Positions 28,602 to 41,561 of a stretch of DNA of 64,000 bases are shown here, piece after piece; position 1 is the stretch's first letter, and every line of letters starts with the position of its first letter. The notes beneath the pieces were generated by a model. It was given only the letters and a program-made list of their open reading frames with translations, was not told the origin of the DNA and did not search any database. Where the stretch lies: positions 868,001-932,000 of the forward strand of contig WACJ01000520.1 in the NCBI GenBank assembly GCA_008973525.1, written 5' to 3'. The position numbers were made by a program, and so were the translations under genes. This stretch comes from Stenopsyche tienmushanensis (Eukaryota > Arthropoda > Insecta > Trichoptera > Stenopsychidae).

Positions 28602-29011
28602 TGGGGTCTTACAATAAGGACGCTCAATTTTTAAATGCAAATAAAACAAGCTGTGTGTGAGATTTCCACTCAATTTTATTTTAGTTTGAAAGAATATTTT
28701 ATGGCATTAAGTATGAAATATTACATCTTTCAAATGCCCGCCGCGGCTTTGCTTTTGTGGCACGTATTCGGGAGTTCTAATTTTCGATGACTTTATCGCA
28801 TAAATCTGACTGAATTTGCTGGATGGCATTCATTAAGTTGACATTAAGGGCATCAATTATTTGCAATTTATATATTTTTTTTTCTTGTTAGAACCACATG
28901 TCGTCCAGCTTAACAGCTATTAAATAATTTATATAAATTTTATGGATATTGCTTTAACAATATGGCCGCTATAATGTTAAAAAAATTGAGCGTTCTTATT
29001 GAAAAACCCTG
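28602..29011 (-). mobile_element. Non-autonomous IS630/mariner-type element, family M copy 2
   Basis: Ends GGGGTCTTACAATAAGGACGCTCAA on the left and TTGAGCGTTCTTATTGAAAAACCCTG on the right are inverted repeats of the same family as 23760-24470, with TA after the right end (29012-29013). The minus strand carries only the C-terminal transposase part, decayed (about 28860-28690). The copy is about 410 bases long and cannot be autonomous. Confidence 0.85.
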
Positions 29012-30924
29012 TATTTACATCGAAATAATTATGATCGAAATTAAGTTTTCTTCATCATCACTATTTTTTTTAATGAGATTTTATTGGCAAAATATTATCA
29101 TTTTTGCAGTCCAGCTAAGAAATCTTTATAAATTTGGTTGCATAAATCTAAGCAACTTTCAAAGCTCTCTCTTAAATTTTACGCTTTTCTCAGAAGAACT
29201 CCATTTAAAATACACAAATTTGTAATTAAAAGACATTATATAATTTTTATTTCTATTGCAATGGATGAAATAATACATATATTATACGAATTTCTTATCA
29301 GATTTATACCGACATCTCTTCATATAGTTTGCAATCATTTTATCATACTAAAATAGAACTTAAATAATTATAAATTTGTGAATATTTTTATAATAATCTA
29401 ATTATTAAATCAATGATTTTCCCATATTACTTAGAAAAATTTACATTCCATTATTTTTTTTTTTCATTACTTATAGTAATTTATCTCATTCATTTGGCTC
29501 TAGTTCAATTACAAATTTATATATTTTCATACTGACAAACATAAAATTGGCTCAGTTTGAGTTTCATACTATAAAAAATAAATTTATATCAATGATATTT
29601 TTAAAAATAAGATCCAAGCGTCATCATCGATTTTTTTAATGTATTTTATTAAAAAAATAAATCATACGGGTTCGAATCCACATATTTATGTTTAATGTGC
29701 TACGCCTGTCGACGGGTTAATATCCTTCCGGTGATCGTTCCGACTGTTTTAATAGTCCGGAAAATGCCTTCCATGCCCAAATATAAAGCCTCATGGTATC
29801 TTTTCATTTATAAACGTCATCATTCGCCAGTCATTTTACGATTCGAAAGGAAGCAAGTGAAAGCAGGAGAGGAGGAACGCGGAACAATCGAAGGAGAAGA
29901 CACACAGCAGTTACTTAGCGAGTTTATGTTTGGCGGATTGCGTCAATACCCTCAATGCCTGGGGTGGTTTGGGGCGCCCTTGCAAAAAGTACATTCGATA
30001 CCCAATTTTATTACATCTCAATATTTATTAATAAATATTTAAAAAAAATCATAACATCTCGATCCAAAATCTATAATTTTGCATCATCACCGAATTAGAG
30101 AGGATTTAATTCGTACAATATGACAATACGCTTTTAATACATCAATGTATCTATTTCTCAATCAAATTTATTGATATCATAGATTGCAGTTATCGTGATT
30201 AAATCTGAAATATGTGGGTGGTATTGGTTTGATTTTGTCAACTGTACGCGAATTCCCTAAGTGTATCTATTTAGTACTGGGGGAAACATCTATGTAGATA
30301 AAAGTCTCCATATGGAATGATTAGATTGTAAAATACGGGGACACTTTCTCGGATAAATAAGCACCCAATGTGAGTTGCCATAAAACCGGAATGAAATTTC
30401 CTTACTGGGATAAAACAGGAATATTGTTTTTTTTTTTTGCTTGGAAATACGAATATTGATTTTATAGGAAGAAAACATGAGTTGCTGTATGCATCTATGC
30501 GCGTTTTACAAAATATACTATTTATTTATAATTATTGTAACAAATTAGCTAATCAAAATATGATATAATGCAGCAACATTCGCTTGATATTAATATAGAA
30601 TTGTCACTGAGTTTTGTATGTAAATGCTTTCCCAGCGAGCCACTGGCGATTTTTATGGCTATCTTGATTTTAATATTAATTTACATTCCTTGGAAAGTAG
30701 TAAGAACTACTCCATGACGTCCCTATAGATTTTGACTATATTAACATACGGTTCAATTCCTCTTTCCTCGCAAAGGCTAGGGAAAACACATTTATAGCAT
30801 CAAAGATGGGAATGAAAGACCTTATTATTTTGAAGAGTTTAAAGTAATAAAGAAGGTAATAAAAGATTAGACAGTCACATTCTGCACAACGGCAACCTGT
30901 GACCGGTGACCTTTTATTGAGCAA
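29012..30924. other. Intergenic DNA with a GC-richer patch at about 29690-30010
   Basis: AT-rich apart from the patch, which carries an open frame of 115 codons (29695-30042) with no recognised domain. A tRNA-like T-loop string (GGGTTCGAATCC near 29669) has no supporting cloverleaf. Small frames at 28962-29225, 29138-29356, 30290-30478 and 30736-30924 are unconvincing. Confidence 0.4.
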
Positions 30925-31570
30925 AGTATTTCAATAAGAACGCTCAACTTTTAATTATAAATAAAACTATTTATGTTTATTATATTTACTTAATTTTATT
31001 TTTATTTATAAGAATATTTTATGGCATTAAATATAAAATATAATTTTGTTCAAATTTATATCGCAGATTTGTTTCGTGACATGTATTCGAGAGGTATAAT
31101 TTTCGATGACTTTGTCGTATAAATCTGGCTGTATTTACTGGATGGCATTCGTTATGCTAACTTTGAAGACATGAATTGATACGCATATATTTGCGATTTT
31201 AGATAACCACAAAAGAAGAAGTCTAAAGGCACTAAATCGCACGATCTCAATGTGCAATTCACATCACTGCCGCGCGAGATAAACATGCTCTCAAATCGTT
31301 CGTGTAGAATGTCCATCATAGCATGCGTTGTATGATAGGTAGCGTTGTTTTATTAAAACCACATGTCGTTAATATCCAAATCATCCAAAAATAGGCCTCA
31401 TCGCTAATGATGATGTAATGAGCAGAGTATTAATCAAACGAAGCACTAGTTATAATATAATAATTTGCCATATATTATTAAATAGTTTAAAATAAATTTA
31501 ATAGTTATTACTTTAGCAATATGGTTGCTATAATTTAACAAGTTTAGAGCGTTCTTATTCAAATTTCCAG
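30925..31570 (-). mobile_element. Decayed IS630/mariner-type element, family M copy 3
   Basis: Ends AAGTATTTCAATAAGAACGCTCAA and GAGCGTTCTTATTCAAATTTCCAG are inverted repeats, with TA after the right end (31571-31572). The minus strand between about 31410 and 31190 carries transposase blocks in broken frames: an EAYFWM-like piece, then YLSYNACYDGHSTRT, whose bases in another frame give the TxHTTHAMMDILHERFES block next to the second aspartate, then a frameshifted LDFFLWGYLK segment. A deletion joins the first and second aspartate regions. The copy is dead. Confidence 0.85.
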
Positions 31571-33334
31571 TATTTATAAAGCAACTTTATAAAAAGCATT
31601 ATAGAAGATGACGTTAAGCTGAAATTATTAAAGTAATAACTTCTATCGAAAAAACGGATTAAATAGGCTCTATATTTTGATATCATTTTGTGCAAATAAC
31701 ACGTTATATTTCGCATACGTTACATGATATAAAGGGGATGAAAATTCAGGCATGATGTTCTCGTGCATGATTTTTTCGCGATTTGACTCGAAATATATCT
31801 TCGATAAAATGTCATATTAAAAAGCAAAGACCGGCATAAAGTACAACCCATACACAGCAGAGAGAAAATAAAAGTATGGAGACAAGGAGTAGATACGTGC
31901 TTATAAAAGGAGGAAGTTGGAAATTAGAGGAGGGGAAAATTTATAACAAGACAGGTTTGCAGCATGATTATATCGCCATATTTTTTTCCGTTCCCGTCTG
32001 TTTCTGTTTTCTTATTCTTTTTTTCCTTGCTTGCTTTATTCCGGCTGTAGACTATGGAGCGACTGCTTTTCAATAGGGTGATACTAACCACATAATATAT
32101 AGACGAATCCCTACTCCAATCTGGTAATTTTTTTTAGATATATATATATATATAAATACTTAAATAAATAATATTTTTGGCGCTTAGATGCAAATTTCGG
32201 ATCATTCCCAAACAAATTTGTACAAAAAATATTTTTTAACGTATTTGTTTGATCAAAATGTGCGATTTATATAAGCACATGCTTTTAAATGGGATGACAT
32301 TTGAAGAAATAAAAATTGTCCTCATGTCGGGGCATTTCACAAAATATTCATGACAAATTCACCCCTGAAGCCGAGTTCACATACTTGCGCGCAGACTCTG
32401 CCACGATAAGTAAATATATAACGGGGGAGGATTTTTACGCTGCTTTTTTTAATGGAAAACGCAAGCAATGGTAAAATGCTTCAAAAAGGATACGAAAAAA
32501 ACAACAGTGCGGCGCGAATCGTAAAAAAGTCACGAACTCGTTTCAGAAAAATGTTATTTTTCTTGGGGAGGAGGAGGGAAAAAAGGCACCCCCAAACCCG
32601 ATTGCGAAAGAATAACAGCGCGTGTATAATGTGTGCGCGGAAGATGCCCTCGTAATTTTTCGTCTTAAAAATCAATTCGAACAGGCCTTACTCATTGTTT
32701 GTTTTAAATTATGGACAATTTTAAAGGGATTTTTTCTTTCTGAGGCTTTTCGATGGCAGACACTAGTTTGTTATATTTATTCACACTTTGGATGTGAGCT
32801 CAAAGCGTGAATAAATTCAACCCCGTCTATTTGTTATGGGATTCCAAAAACAACAAGCTGATTTATAAAAACCTTTCTCATATCAAACAACCCAATTAAA
32901 AACAAAAATCAACATAAAATTTGATTAGAATTTCTAGTAAAACCTTGTTCTTATTATAGATCAATCCTTTTGAGCCATTGATAAAAATGCTCAAAATATA
33001 TCATCAAATAATCAACAAAATGATGTCTAATTCATGATTTATTTATATGTGATCATCTTAAATTTTTGCATTCAATATAATTACATATGATAAATAAACT
33101 ATGAGGCATAATTTAGTGCATTCAAACTATACTAATGTCCAAATCAAGACCTTAGCAATTTCTAAACTATTCATGGTCAATCGTTGTTTTAAAGTAGTAG
33201 TAGATTTGTTTTTCAATCAAACATAGATGTTTTTTATATCTATAAAAAACATGTCAAAAGCTCCATCAATCAACCCTTTACATTTCAAAAGCAATAAGAC
33301 CAGTTTTTGCAAGACATTTTAGCCAATACTTCCT
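31571..33334. other. Intergenic DNA with a TA microsatellite and a GC-richer patch
   Basis: A TA dinucleotide tract lies at 32138-32154. The patch at about 32340-32660 carries opposing small open frames (plus 32452-32655, minus 32481-32675) that are unlikely to be genes: the plus frame is rich in lysine and arginine only because of A-rich sequence. Nothing else is recognised. Confidence 0.45.
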
Positions 33335-33405
33335 AAAATAAATTCAGCTACGTAGCAAAGATCATTCAATAGGCAGCCCTGATGACATCTGTTAAATTTA
33401 TTTTA
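33335..33405 (+). repeat. Repeat unit R, copy 2
   Basis: TACGTAGCAAAGATCATTCA followed by ATAGGCAGCCCTGATGA matches the reverse complement of 26940-26985. See the copy at 26900-27010. The limits are approximate. Confidence 0.65.
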
Positions 33406-36400
33406 AAATAAAATGGATACACGTTTTTTCTATGAAGAACATTCAGTTTGCCCAAAAAAACATGTTAGGATTTATAAGCTGAATATATTGCAGTATACCT
33501 GTAGATAGTATCATAATTTAGCGATTGGATTCATATCAGATAAAGATTGGGATATCTTGGCTTTGAATATCCGATAGAGCCATGATGAATCTATCAAAAT
33601 CATTCTACATTGTTTGGAAATTATCCTATTAGATGCAAAGTAGAAATACAGTGCAAAAAACTATAAAGTGTAACTCCCACATTCAGAATATCTATTTAAT
33701 ATTTAGTTGGATAATATTCCAAACAAATTAACCATGAATTAAACTGATATTTAGTAATATATAAGCGCGATACAATCAGCTGCTCGATAGAATAAAGAGT
33801 GACATTGGTAACACTTGATCTGGCGTATTTGTATTATTAAATGGTTTCAATGTATTTTTAATCTTACAGATGTTTCTAACATAAAGTGCGTATTTTACTA
33901 TGCGATTTTTTTTAATTTGATAAGCTTTAATTTAGGTTTTTGCCTGTTTTTATTAAATTTTAAACCATCTTACGCATCTAATTTGTATAATATTTTATCA
34001 GGAATTAATGATTTCATATTACTTGTTGGCAATGCTGTTATCATTCTACAAACTAATTTTTTCTGCATCTGGATGTGAATATTATCAGTATTATGCTTTA
34101 AAAGTATAAATAATATCCTGGTTTTAGGATCAATAGGAGGCATTGATTAGAAAACCAAAAATATTTTAAAAAAATGTGAAACATGGAAACAATTATTGAT
34201 AATGCAAAATTGATATCATATCATTTTAATATTTGTTGTTTGAGTACGAATCAATAATTCATGCTTTAAACCGTTCTTATGTTATATGATATAGATGTGA
34301 GTTTGTAACATATGTTATATAATGTCTTTCTATTTATAAAAAAGTTAAGAATTTACAAGATTGCATGAAAATAGATTGGCGAGAAAGTTCAGCCTCAGAC
34401 AATGTAGAGGTGATTCTATACCAATAAAAAAGTCGTATAAATTAAATTGCTCTTAGGAATTCATATAATAGTAAGACTGAGAGCTAATTAGAGAGTCTAA
34501 CGTATGAGTAGAAAATATAAATTCTTCAAATGCTAAGCATTAGGCTTAATTAATACGTCGGTCGTAAACTGTTGTCTGAGATATCGCGTAAAAAAAGAAG
34601 AATGGACATTAAAACCGGGAATGCGCCAACGTGTAAAAAAATATGTAGGAACCTTTAATTTTGGGTTTGCCGTAAAAAAGTCACTTGAACGTGAAATATG
34701 TCCATAAACACGGGCTATTAAAGTGGGCCGGGCGCTGCTCCTGTACGTATCACTTATCCCCAGGATTGCTCCCCGCCAACGCGACTAATCTTTTTAAGTA
34801 AGGATCTTTGCCGGTTGCCGGTAAATCCTTCGGGAGGCCGCTCTGATCCGGTAAGTGTGCGATTCTTAACCCTGCGCGGCCTACGGGGGTGTCAGCCACT
34901 GACAGCCGGCGGGACGACTTCAAATTTAGTGACTTGCCACCTGGCGCAGCATCACCAGCCTTAACGACTCCGACAAATCCTGGATGAGTGCCTTCTGAGC
35001 TCTTGTTGTCGCTGCTTTACATCCTGCGCTCTGCAATTTACAAAAAGACGTGCCACACGGTCAATTGGATTCCGAGCCAACTACTTATCTCTCTCCGAGT
35101 TCAATCCCCTCGAATGGCCTATTCCTGAGGTCATCGACGAGTGTTGCACTAAATTTACGAACTAGCATGCTGCAGCGTATGATATAAAAGCAGAGTGAAG
35201 ATCCAGACTGGTTGAAGATGGTGCATTGAACATATGCATGGGATTAACTGGCTGTCGATCACAATCCTGAGTATCCATATGGGTGTTATCACTATACACC
35301 AGAGGTAGTCAACAGGTCAATAGCAATCGATGTTTTGATCACTGTATTAATTTAGTTGACATTCGATAGAACTAAACGATCCTCATAAATACAATTTTTT
35401 TTCTTATGTACAAAATTCGCCAGACCAAGTGTTACCAATTAAACTTGCTAAAATTTCGTGAATTTTCAAAATTTTAAACTGTATTTTTTAAAATAATATG
35501 TAAATAGAATAATATTTTATTAATTTTTAACTTATTGCTTCATAAAAATCCCATTTGCTTAAATCATGGGTCACCAAAGTGATTCCTACATCTTAGACGA
35601 GGTTCTTTTGGGGGTGCTTGACAACATCGAACGAAAATGGTGAACTTTTTTGAAAAATGGTAAAAATTATAACTGTTCATTCTTAACAAATACGAAAGCT
35701 CCTTGATTAACTAAAAGTGCACATTTGGGTCCATTTTATGTACTCTTTGACTCAGTGTTGGAATGCATTTAATGGACTCAATTTAATTAGTTTAGAAAAT
35801 GACTTTCAAAATTGCAGACACGCGAAATTTTGGTTACAAAAACAGATACCAATTGTATATCCTGCATTATGGGTAAATGTACAGAATATTCAATAGCAAA
35901 TGTGATTTTCTTCTCATTCCAAAAGATAATGTTCGATTCAAGTGAAGTATTTCGAAGAAGTTATGAATTTCAGATCATCATTATTGCAATATCATTCTAT
36001 CCATAATTAACGATATGATTCCTGAAGACTTTTTTCGTGTTCAGATATTTAATCTTTCTAGTAATCATAAAGTAATATTTTCAAATTCCATTGAAACATC
36101 CATTTTATTGTATTGTCTATAAGCAAAATTTATCTATTTATTATATATAAGAATGATTTTCTAAAAATAAATTTGCACTATTATTGATTTGAGTAAAAAT
36201 ATACAACCTACTTTATATTGTAAGCGAATGTTGTATTTAAATTTAATGCAACTGTTTTTAATGGGAAGACTACATTAACCATAAATCACTAATCATTAGT
36301 CACAAAGACTACAAACTCAGAACGTTTTTAACTTTCAACCATTCATAACCTATTTAAATTAGCAAATTAGTGACTTGATGAGTGATTTAAATCCCGAATA

Positions 36401-37136
36401 TATTATATATGACACAAATGATTGAATGAATTTGAATGTTAATAATAACGTTTAGAAATAATGTATTCACTGTTTTCTGCATAATCGTTAGTGTAAATTT
36501 AAATTCAATTTCGATTTGCAATTTACGAAACTAAACCACCGTGTAAAACGAGGGACGATTGTGCCTGATTGAATTTTCTTTGGCTTTAATGAATTCTATG
36601 CAAACGAGGATCTGGGAAAACGAATGAATATATTCATCTTAGAAAACTGAGATATTAGTGGTGTTCAAATAGATCATCTTGAACCAAATTTTATAATGAT
36701 TGTCTGCATTTTTGTTTGGAAACAACAATATTTATTTAAGCATAAACAATTTGTAGAATTGTTTAGATCATTACACCACTATATAAAATTATTATTTATA
36801 TTATAAAGGGTTGTAAATATTTTTAATTACATCTCATTCGTAAATTGGATAATTTATGAATATCATGATTTTTATTGGTATAAAATAAAATAAAACCACA
36901 TCAAGTTTGTCCATAATTTTGATTAAATCTATAGATATATTTGTTTTATTAAATAGGGTACTGGAATTATAGACAAAAAGTGATGTATTCTATGGACATA
37001 TTTATAATATTGGCATTTTCGCTCTGAAATTATATTTCGCAATGTAATATGTGTGTGCTTAAAATTTAATTATTCAAAATGCATATCTTATGTAAGTTAG
37101 AAAAATACATAAATTTAAAAAATGCCTCAGTTGTCT
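33406..37136. other. Intergenic DNA with a marked GC-rich patch at about 34560-35260
   Basis: The patch at 34560-35260 is among the most GC-rich non-coding stretches of the window. It includes a good splice-donor-like string (CCGGTAAGTGTG near 34850) and a TATAAAAG box at 35183-35190. It has no useful open frame, so a non-coding transcript or regulatory element is more likely than a protein gene. The remainder is AT-rich and featureless. Confidence 0.4.
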
Positions 37137-37258
37137 TTAACCCTTAGAGTGCTAAGATACGATATATCGTCGATTGTGAAAGTAACGAGAAATGCAAACA
37201 ACGGTCGCTATTGGCTCATTAATTATAAAAGAACGATCGCTATTGGTCAAAGGGTTAT
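37137..37258. mobile_element. Tiny TTAA-type fold-back element, family F
   Basis: The element starts TTAACCCTTAGAGTGCTAAG and ends GGTCAAAGGGTTATAA. It has the near-palindromic core ACGATATATCGT (37161) and a direct repeat of CGCTATTGGYC(A) at about 37207 and 37239. It resembles the pieces at 44711-44790 and 54969-55046. TTAA-linked ends suggest a piggyBac-like MITE, but the inverted repeats are imperfect. Confidence 0.5.
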
Positions 37259-40200
37259 AATATAATGTCTTTTGAATACATTGAGCGTTCCCACGGATTC
37301 ACAGATGGATAAAATGCGCAATCAGTCGTTTATTCATTTCAATATTGACCGAAAATTGATATTCTTTAAATGTGTTTTTTCTGTCTATATAAAATAATGA
37401 AACATGAGAAGGTGAAAATTAGCCGAAGCAATAAAAGAAATGGGCAATAAATACATATTGTGGCGTTGCTTACGTTTCACACGTTTGCGACACCTGGCTG
37501 CGACAGCATCAGCCGCTAATGGGAGCGTGGAGCCTTTAACAATCGCGACTAATCTCTCTAATCGATACACAATTGAAAAATAAAAATGCAGATGGCGCCC
37601 TTATACTCGTAACACAGTTAGCGGGTAAAAATGCGGATTGGAAAAACCGCCCCCGGCCGGGAGCTAATATTGAAAGCAAATCCGCGACTAAATCCTTAAA
37701 TCGCGCGGCTTCACCCACCTGGAAAATTCGAATCGAATCACGATTCCCTTACAGTTGGTTTTTCCACGTGAGCCTTTTTTACCGTTTTTTACGACTTGTC
37801 TCCCAAGAAGTCCGAAATGGGATTCCCCCCGGGGGCGCCGTTCGAAATTCATAAAAAATTCACTACATATCAATCATGCGACATTTTTACACACTATCTG
37901 CATTTTATTACCAATCATCAAACACACATCAAATCAGTACGTTCAATAAAGTACATGCTTGAAATATTTTTACGATTTATGCTCTTAAGCACAACTACAA
38001 TAAGCGTATCTTAACTATATTTTAAAACCATCCCTTAATACTTTTAAATAATAATTTTCATGGCAATTTTTAATAAAAAATATAGCGTTGATATGAGGCC
38101 AAATTTTGAACTCTTGTTACAAAAGTTCAGCTTTAAATTTGTTTCATTATTAAACTTTTGATGAGTACAGTCGCGTATTTGCGATCGTATTCCAGTGATT
38201 CAAAAAGAGCATTCTTACATTTGAGTTGGGAGAAAGACAGGGATGAGAAGAGTGTCTTGCAGTTCGGAGCGTATATTTTTACGGACGATTAGTGATGGAC
38301 GTACAAATATAGCATCTACGTTTAAGTCATTTTAAAATTAACTCACTACTCAAAAGTTTAATATTTTCGATCCGTTGTCTTCATCTATCAAAATATATAT
38401 TTCTTTATATATTTATAACAAACATAAGCGTATTTTAAGTTTGAACGTTGAACAGATTTGCAATATGCAATTGTTGAAAACGCGTGCGATATCGTAGTTC
38501 TATATACGCCACGCGGCGGCGCCACTATCTCGACGTGCTTTCACACAATATCACCATGTTCTATCAATTATTCACATCGATTTGGATATTTTTTGGCGGA
38601 GAAATAATGATGATACTGCCGAAAACACGGAAGCGAAGCCGCTGTATCGAAACGCTTCCGGACGCTCCCGATCGGTTGTCTCCGGTAAGAATTATTGTAA
38701 TTGCGGCGGGATTATGGGCCGATAACGACACTTCCACATCTCTGCACGGCGATATTAACGCGATAATTTCATTTTTTCCGGTGCTTCCGGATCAGGCTTC
38801 CGGGGCCGCGAGATGAGACCGCCGGGCCCTCCACGTGGGCTCGTGAAGGTGGCCCCCGTAATTGCCATCCGGTACGTACGCGCGCGACTCGTTGCTTTTT
38901 TCAATTTGGTCCTCGGTTCGCCCGGACCGGTAATTTGTTTTATTTGCCGGAATTATCGTATCGGCAGTGATTGTTCTCGATATTTATTGGCTTTGTAAGC
39001 CAGGCGCTGTTTATGAACGTCAGCGGATCGTATTTGATAAATTGCTTTCTATCAGTCACACCCCAACTTTGGATCAGCCGATACGGATGTTTATATGGGA
39101 GAAAACAATATATTTTTGTGGCACATTGTTGCGAAATTACGATATTTTCAACTTGTTATGAAACAGAGACCGAATCAATGGAACGCCATTTGAATGCTTA
39201 GTTGCTTTGATGAGCATTTTTCATATGTATTTAGATGTCCACCACATAATTATACAATAAAAAATATAAAAAATAGGCAATATTTAAACATTATGCATTG
39301 TTAGCGACGCGGGAAGGTCTAAAGTAGATCCATGATCAATAGAGACTCCCACTTCGGCTCACCCAGATGACGTCCACGTGCTCGCATAAAATACAATTAA
39401 GATTAATTAGGACGCCTCGTTTGTTATTTTTAAATCTGTAACAGTGGTACAGTTACGTGGTTTATTGCTTTAGGCCACGTGTAGCGCGGGTTGAAGATCT
39501 AAGACCCAAAAGCATTTACTTGCTCGCTCTAACTTCGACGATTGACTGTCTCGATATATTGCACGTGTCTTGTTCTTTTATATTTGTAATAATTCAAAAA
39601 CGTTCACAGAGATGCAAATAACAACTCCCTAATGTTTTATGACATTCAGATCAATGGTATAGGATCGTATACGGAACAAACTAACAGACAAACAGACATT
39701 CACTTTTATAAACATATAGATTTAATGCAAATAAAAATATTAATGAAATCATATAAGTTCTAAAAAATAAAAATGAAAAATATTTTAAAATCTAATGTCT
39801 GGAAATCTAAGCACGGAATGTTGGATTTTGTTGGATGTTGGATAATTTTGGGCGGTCCGGTCTTTTTCTGTCATTCAATGTCCAAGTCTCTTATGTCTTC
39901 TAATACTACAATGCACCTTTTTATTTGAAATTCCGTTTTTATAACAATGAAAATACCTCAATTCATTGTTACACAATATATATGTAAATCGCGATTATTA
40001 ATTTGGTTAACTTTAATATTTCAAATTTAAAAAAAAAAATACAAACTAAAAAACGTCTTATAAACGTCAAAGAATAGTTTCAATGCGATTCAATTTTTTT
40101 AAAAGGACGAAGAAAAAATAAATTGTTATTCTTTAACGTATTTCGATAGCATGCTAAGTGTTTCCAAACTTATTGTCGGTAGTGTCCATACGGATACATT

Positions 40201-41032
40201 TTACGTTTTAACATTAACTTTCGATTGACGGATAGTTTTTCAAGAACTTATCTCACTCGCAAAGTGAGATCTCGATATACTTATCTCCTAAAATATGTTT
40301 CCCGGATGTTTTCCGCAATTTTTTCACTATCATTATTTTAGCAGCAAAGCTAGCATATATATGTACGCAGGGCTTTCCCGTAATTTCATTCGTTTTCCGT
40401 ATGGGCTGGTCGGGCTTATCTATGGGGCCTTGCCGGCTGTTTTTGACATAAATAAGCCTTGCCAATATCGAGGCTAGAGACAGAGGCAGTGTATATTGGT
40501 GCGTTGCGAAGTGGCATTGGGGTGTAGGTAAGGGCAGCCCTCCATGATAGTGAAAAGCCAATGTTATCAGTGGCAAAGTTTGCCACTGTCACTTTCCTCG
40601 GAAAATACCTGTTACCACACAGCCCGGTACCAAACACATCGGCCAACGACTCTGGAGTTTTTCTTGGATACGTCTGGAGCAAAGCTAAACGACCTAAGAA
40701 ATCCCGAGCACATTATTCTCCTATACAACATGTGGCAGTAGCTTTGCTGTCTTACTTACCTATTCCTGTGCCCCTCGCACTACATCGAATCTAATAGATT
40801 TTTCCCATTACTCCCGGATTCCCTTTAAGACATACATACATATATGATGTCTCTATTCTATTAAAAATAATCGAAAAATCATTTATTAATAGTTAAAGTA
40901 TCTTAATTAGATTAAGTCTTATATTCTCATACATTTTTTCAAATGCAAATTTTGAAACAAAAATGCTATAATTTTAAATTCAAAATATTTTTAAACAAAA
41001 CTCAGAGAACACCCATAGATAAATTAATATTA
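37259..41032. other. Gene-free stretch with several GC-richer patches
   Basis: Patches at about 37390-37860, 38470-39200, 39300-39560 and 40250-40800 carry many overlapping open frames on both strands, the longest 110 codons (38484-38816). None shows a recognisable domain. Overlap in several frames on both strands is what stop-poor non-coding DNA gives. Between the patches the DNA is AT-rich. CACGTG motifs cluster at 39375-39567. Confidence 0.4.
39375..39567. promoter_or_regulatory. Cluster of three CACGTG E-boxes
   Basis: CACGTG occurs at 39375-39380, 39476-39481 and 39562-39567, with a fourth at 38832-38837. CACGTG is the palindromic E-box bound by bHLH factors of the Myc/Max, Clock/Cycle and Hairy types. 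In DNA this AT-rich only a handful of copies are expected in the whole window, so three in 193 bases stands out. Function is inferred. Confidence 0.35.
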
Positions 41033-41561
41033 GGGGAACCAAAAAATATTTGCGTATTTAGTAAAAAAAATCAAATTTATTAATAACAACATCGTCGTTC
41101 GTTTTTGTTGAACTCGGTCAAGACTTGTAGTACCCATCCTATCCAACAACATCCATCCTATTCGTTTTGTTGATAGGGATCCTAACCTTAGCGATATCAC
41201 CTCGATTGTTTGTCGTGGATTCGATTCGATTAGGGATTTTAGTGCATCTTGGTTCATCCTTTGAGCTTTTATTGCCCGATTAAATTTCTGGAACCGATAT
41301 TGGCATCTGAGGATCTTTGAGTATTTTATAGGATTTTGTGGCATTCCAACCCAAATAAAAAATACAGAATATAATGCCAGACATAGACTTCGTTAGTTTC
41401 TGCTCTGGTTATTTTATCCTTTGCATCCTGTTGAACAAAAATTATATTTAACAATACTTCTACAAAAAGAAAGCTAATAAAGATGTTTCTGTCACTGTGT
41501 GTAGATACAAATTGAGCTCAAACATAAGGTCTCAAAAATTTCGAATACTTTCGGGTCCGCC
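41033..41561 (-). mobile_element. Mariner-type element with internal deletion, family A copy 1
   Basis: Flanked by TA (41031-41032 and 41562-41563). The left end is GGGGAACCAAAAAATATTTG and the right end is TTCGAATACTTTCGGGTCC plus GCC, an imperfect inverted pair. A minus-strand frame (41030-41344) encodes the N-terminal helix-turn-helix region of a mariner transposase: LKSLIESNPRQTIEVISLRL is the typical first DNA-binding helix pattern. The catalytic domain is missing. Related copies lie at 47168 and 59100-61346. Confidence 0.87.

Noticed and set aside
29660..29690. tRNA-like T-loop GGGTTCGAATCC
   Set aside because: No acceptor, D or anticodon stems can be formed with the upstream 60 bases.
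29695..30042. 115-codon plus-strand frame
   Set aside because: No recognisable domain or conserved motif; the start is arbitrary and the end runs into AT-rich sequence.
32138..32154. TA dinucleotide tract
   Set aside because: A simple short microsatellite of a kind expected in AT-rich DNA.
38484..38816. 110-codon plus-strand frame
   Set aside because: Low-stop GC-rich patch with further overlapping frames; nothing protein-like beyond length.
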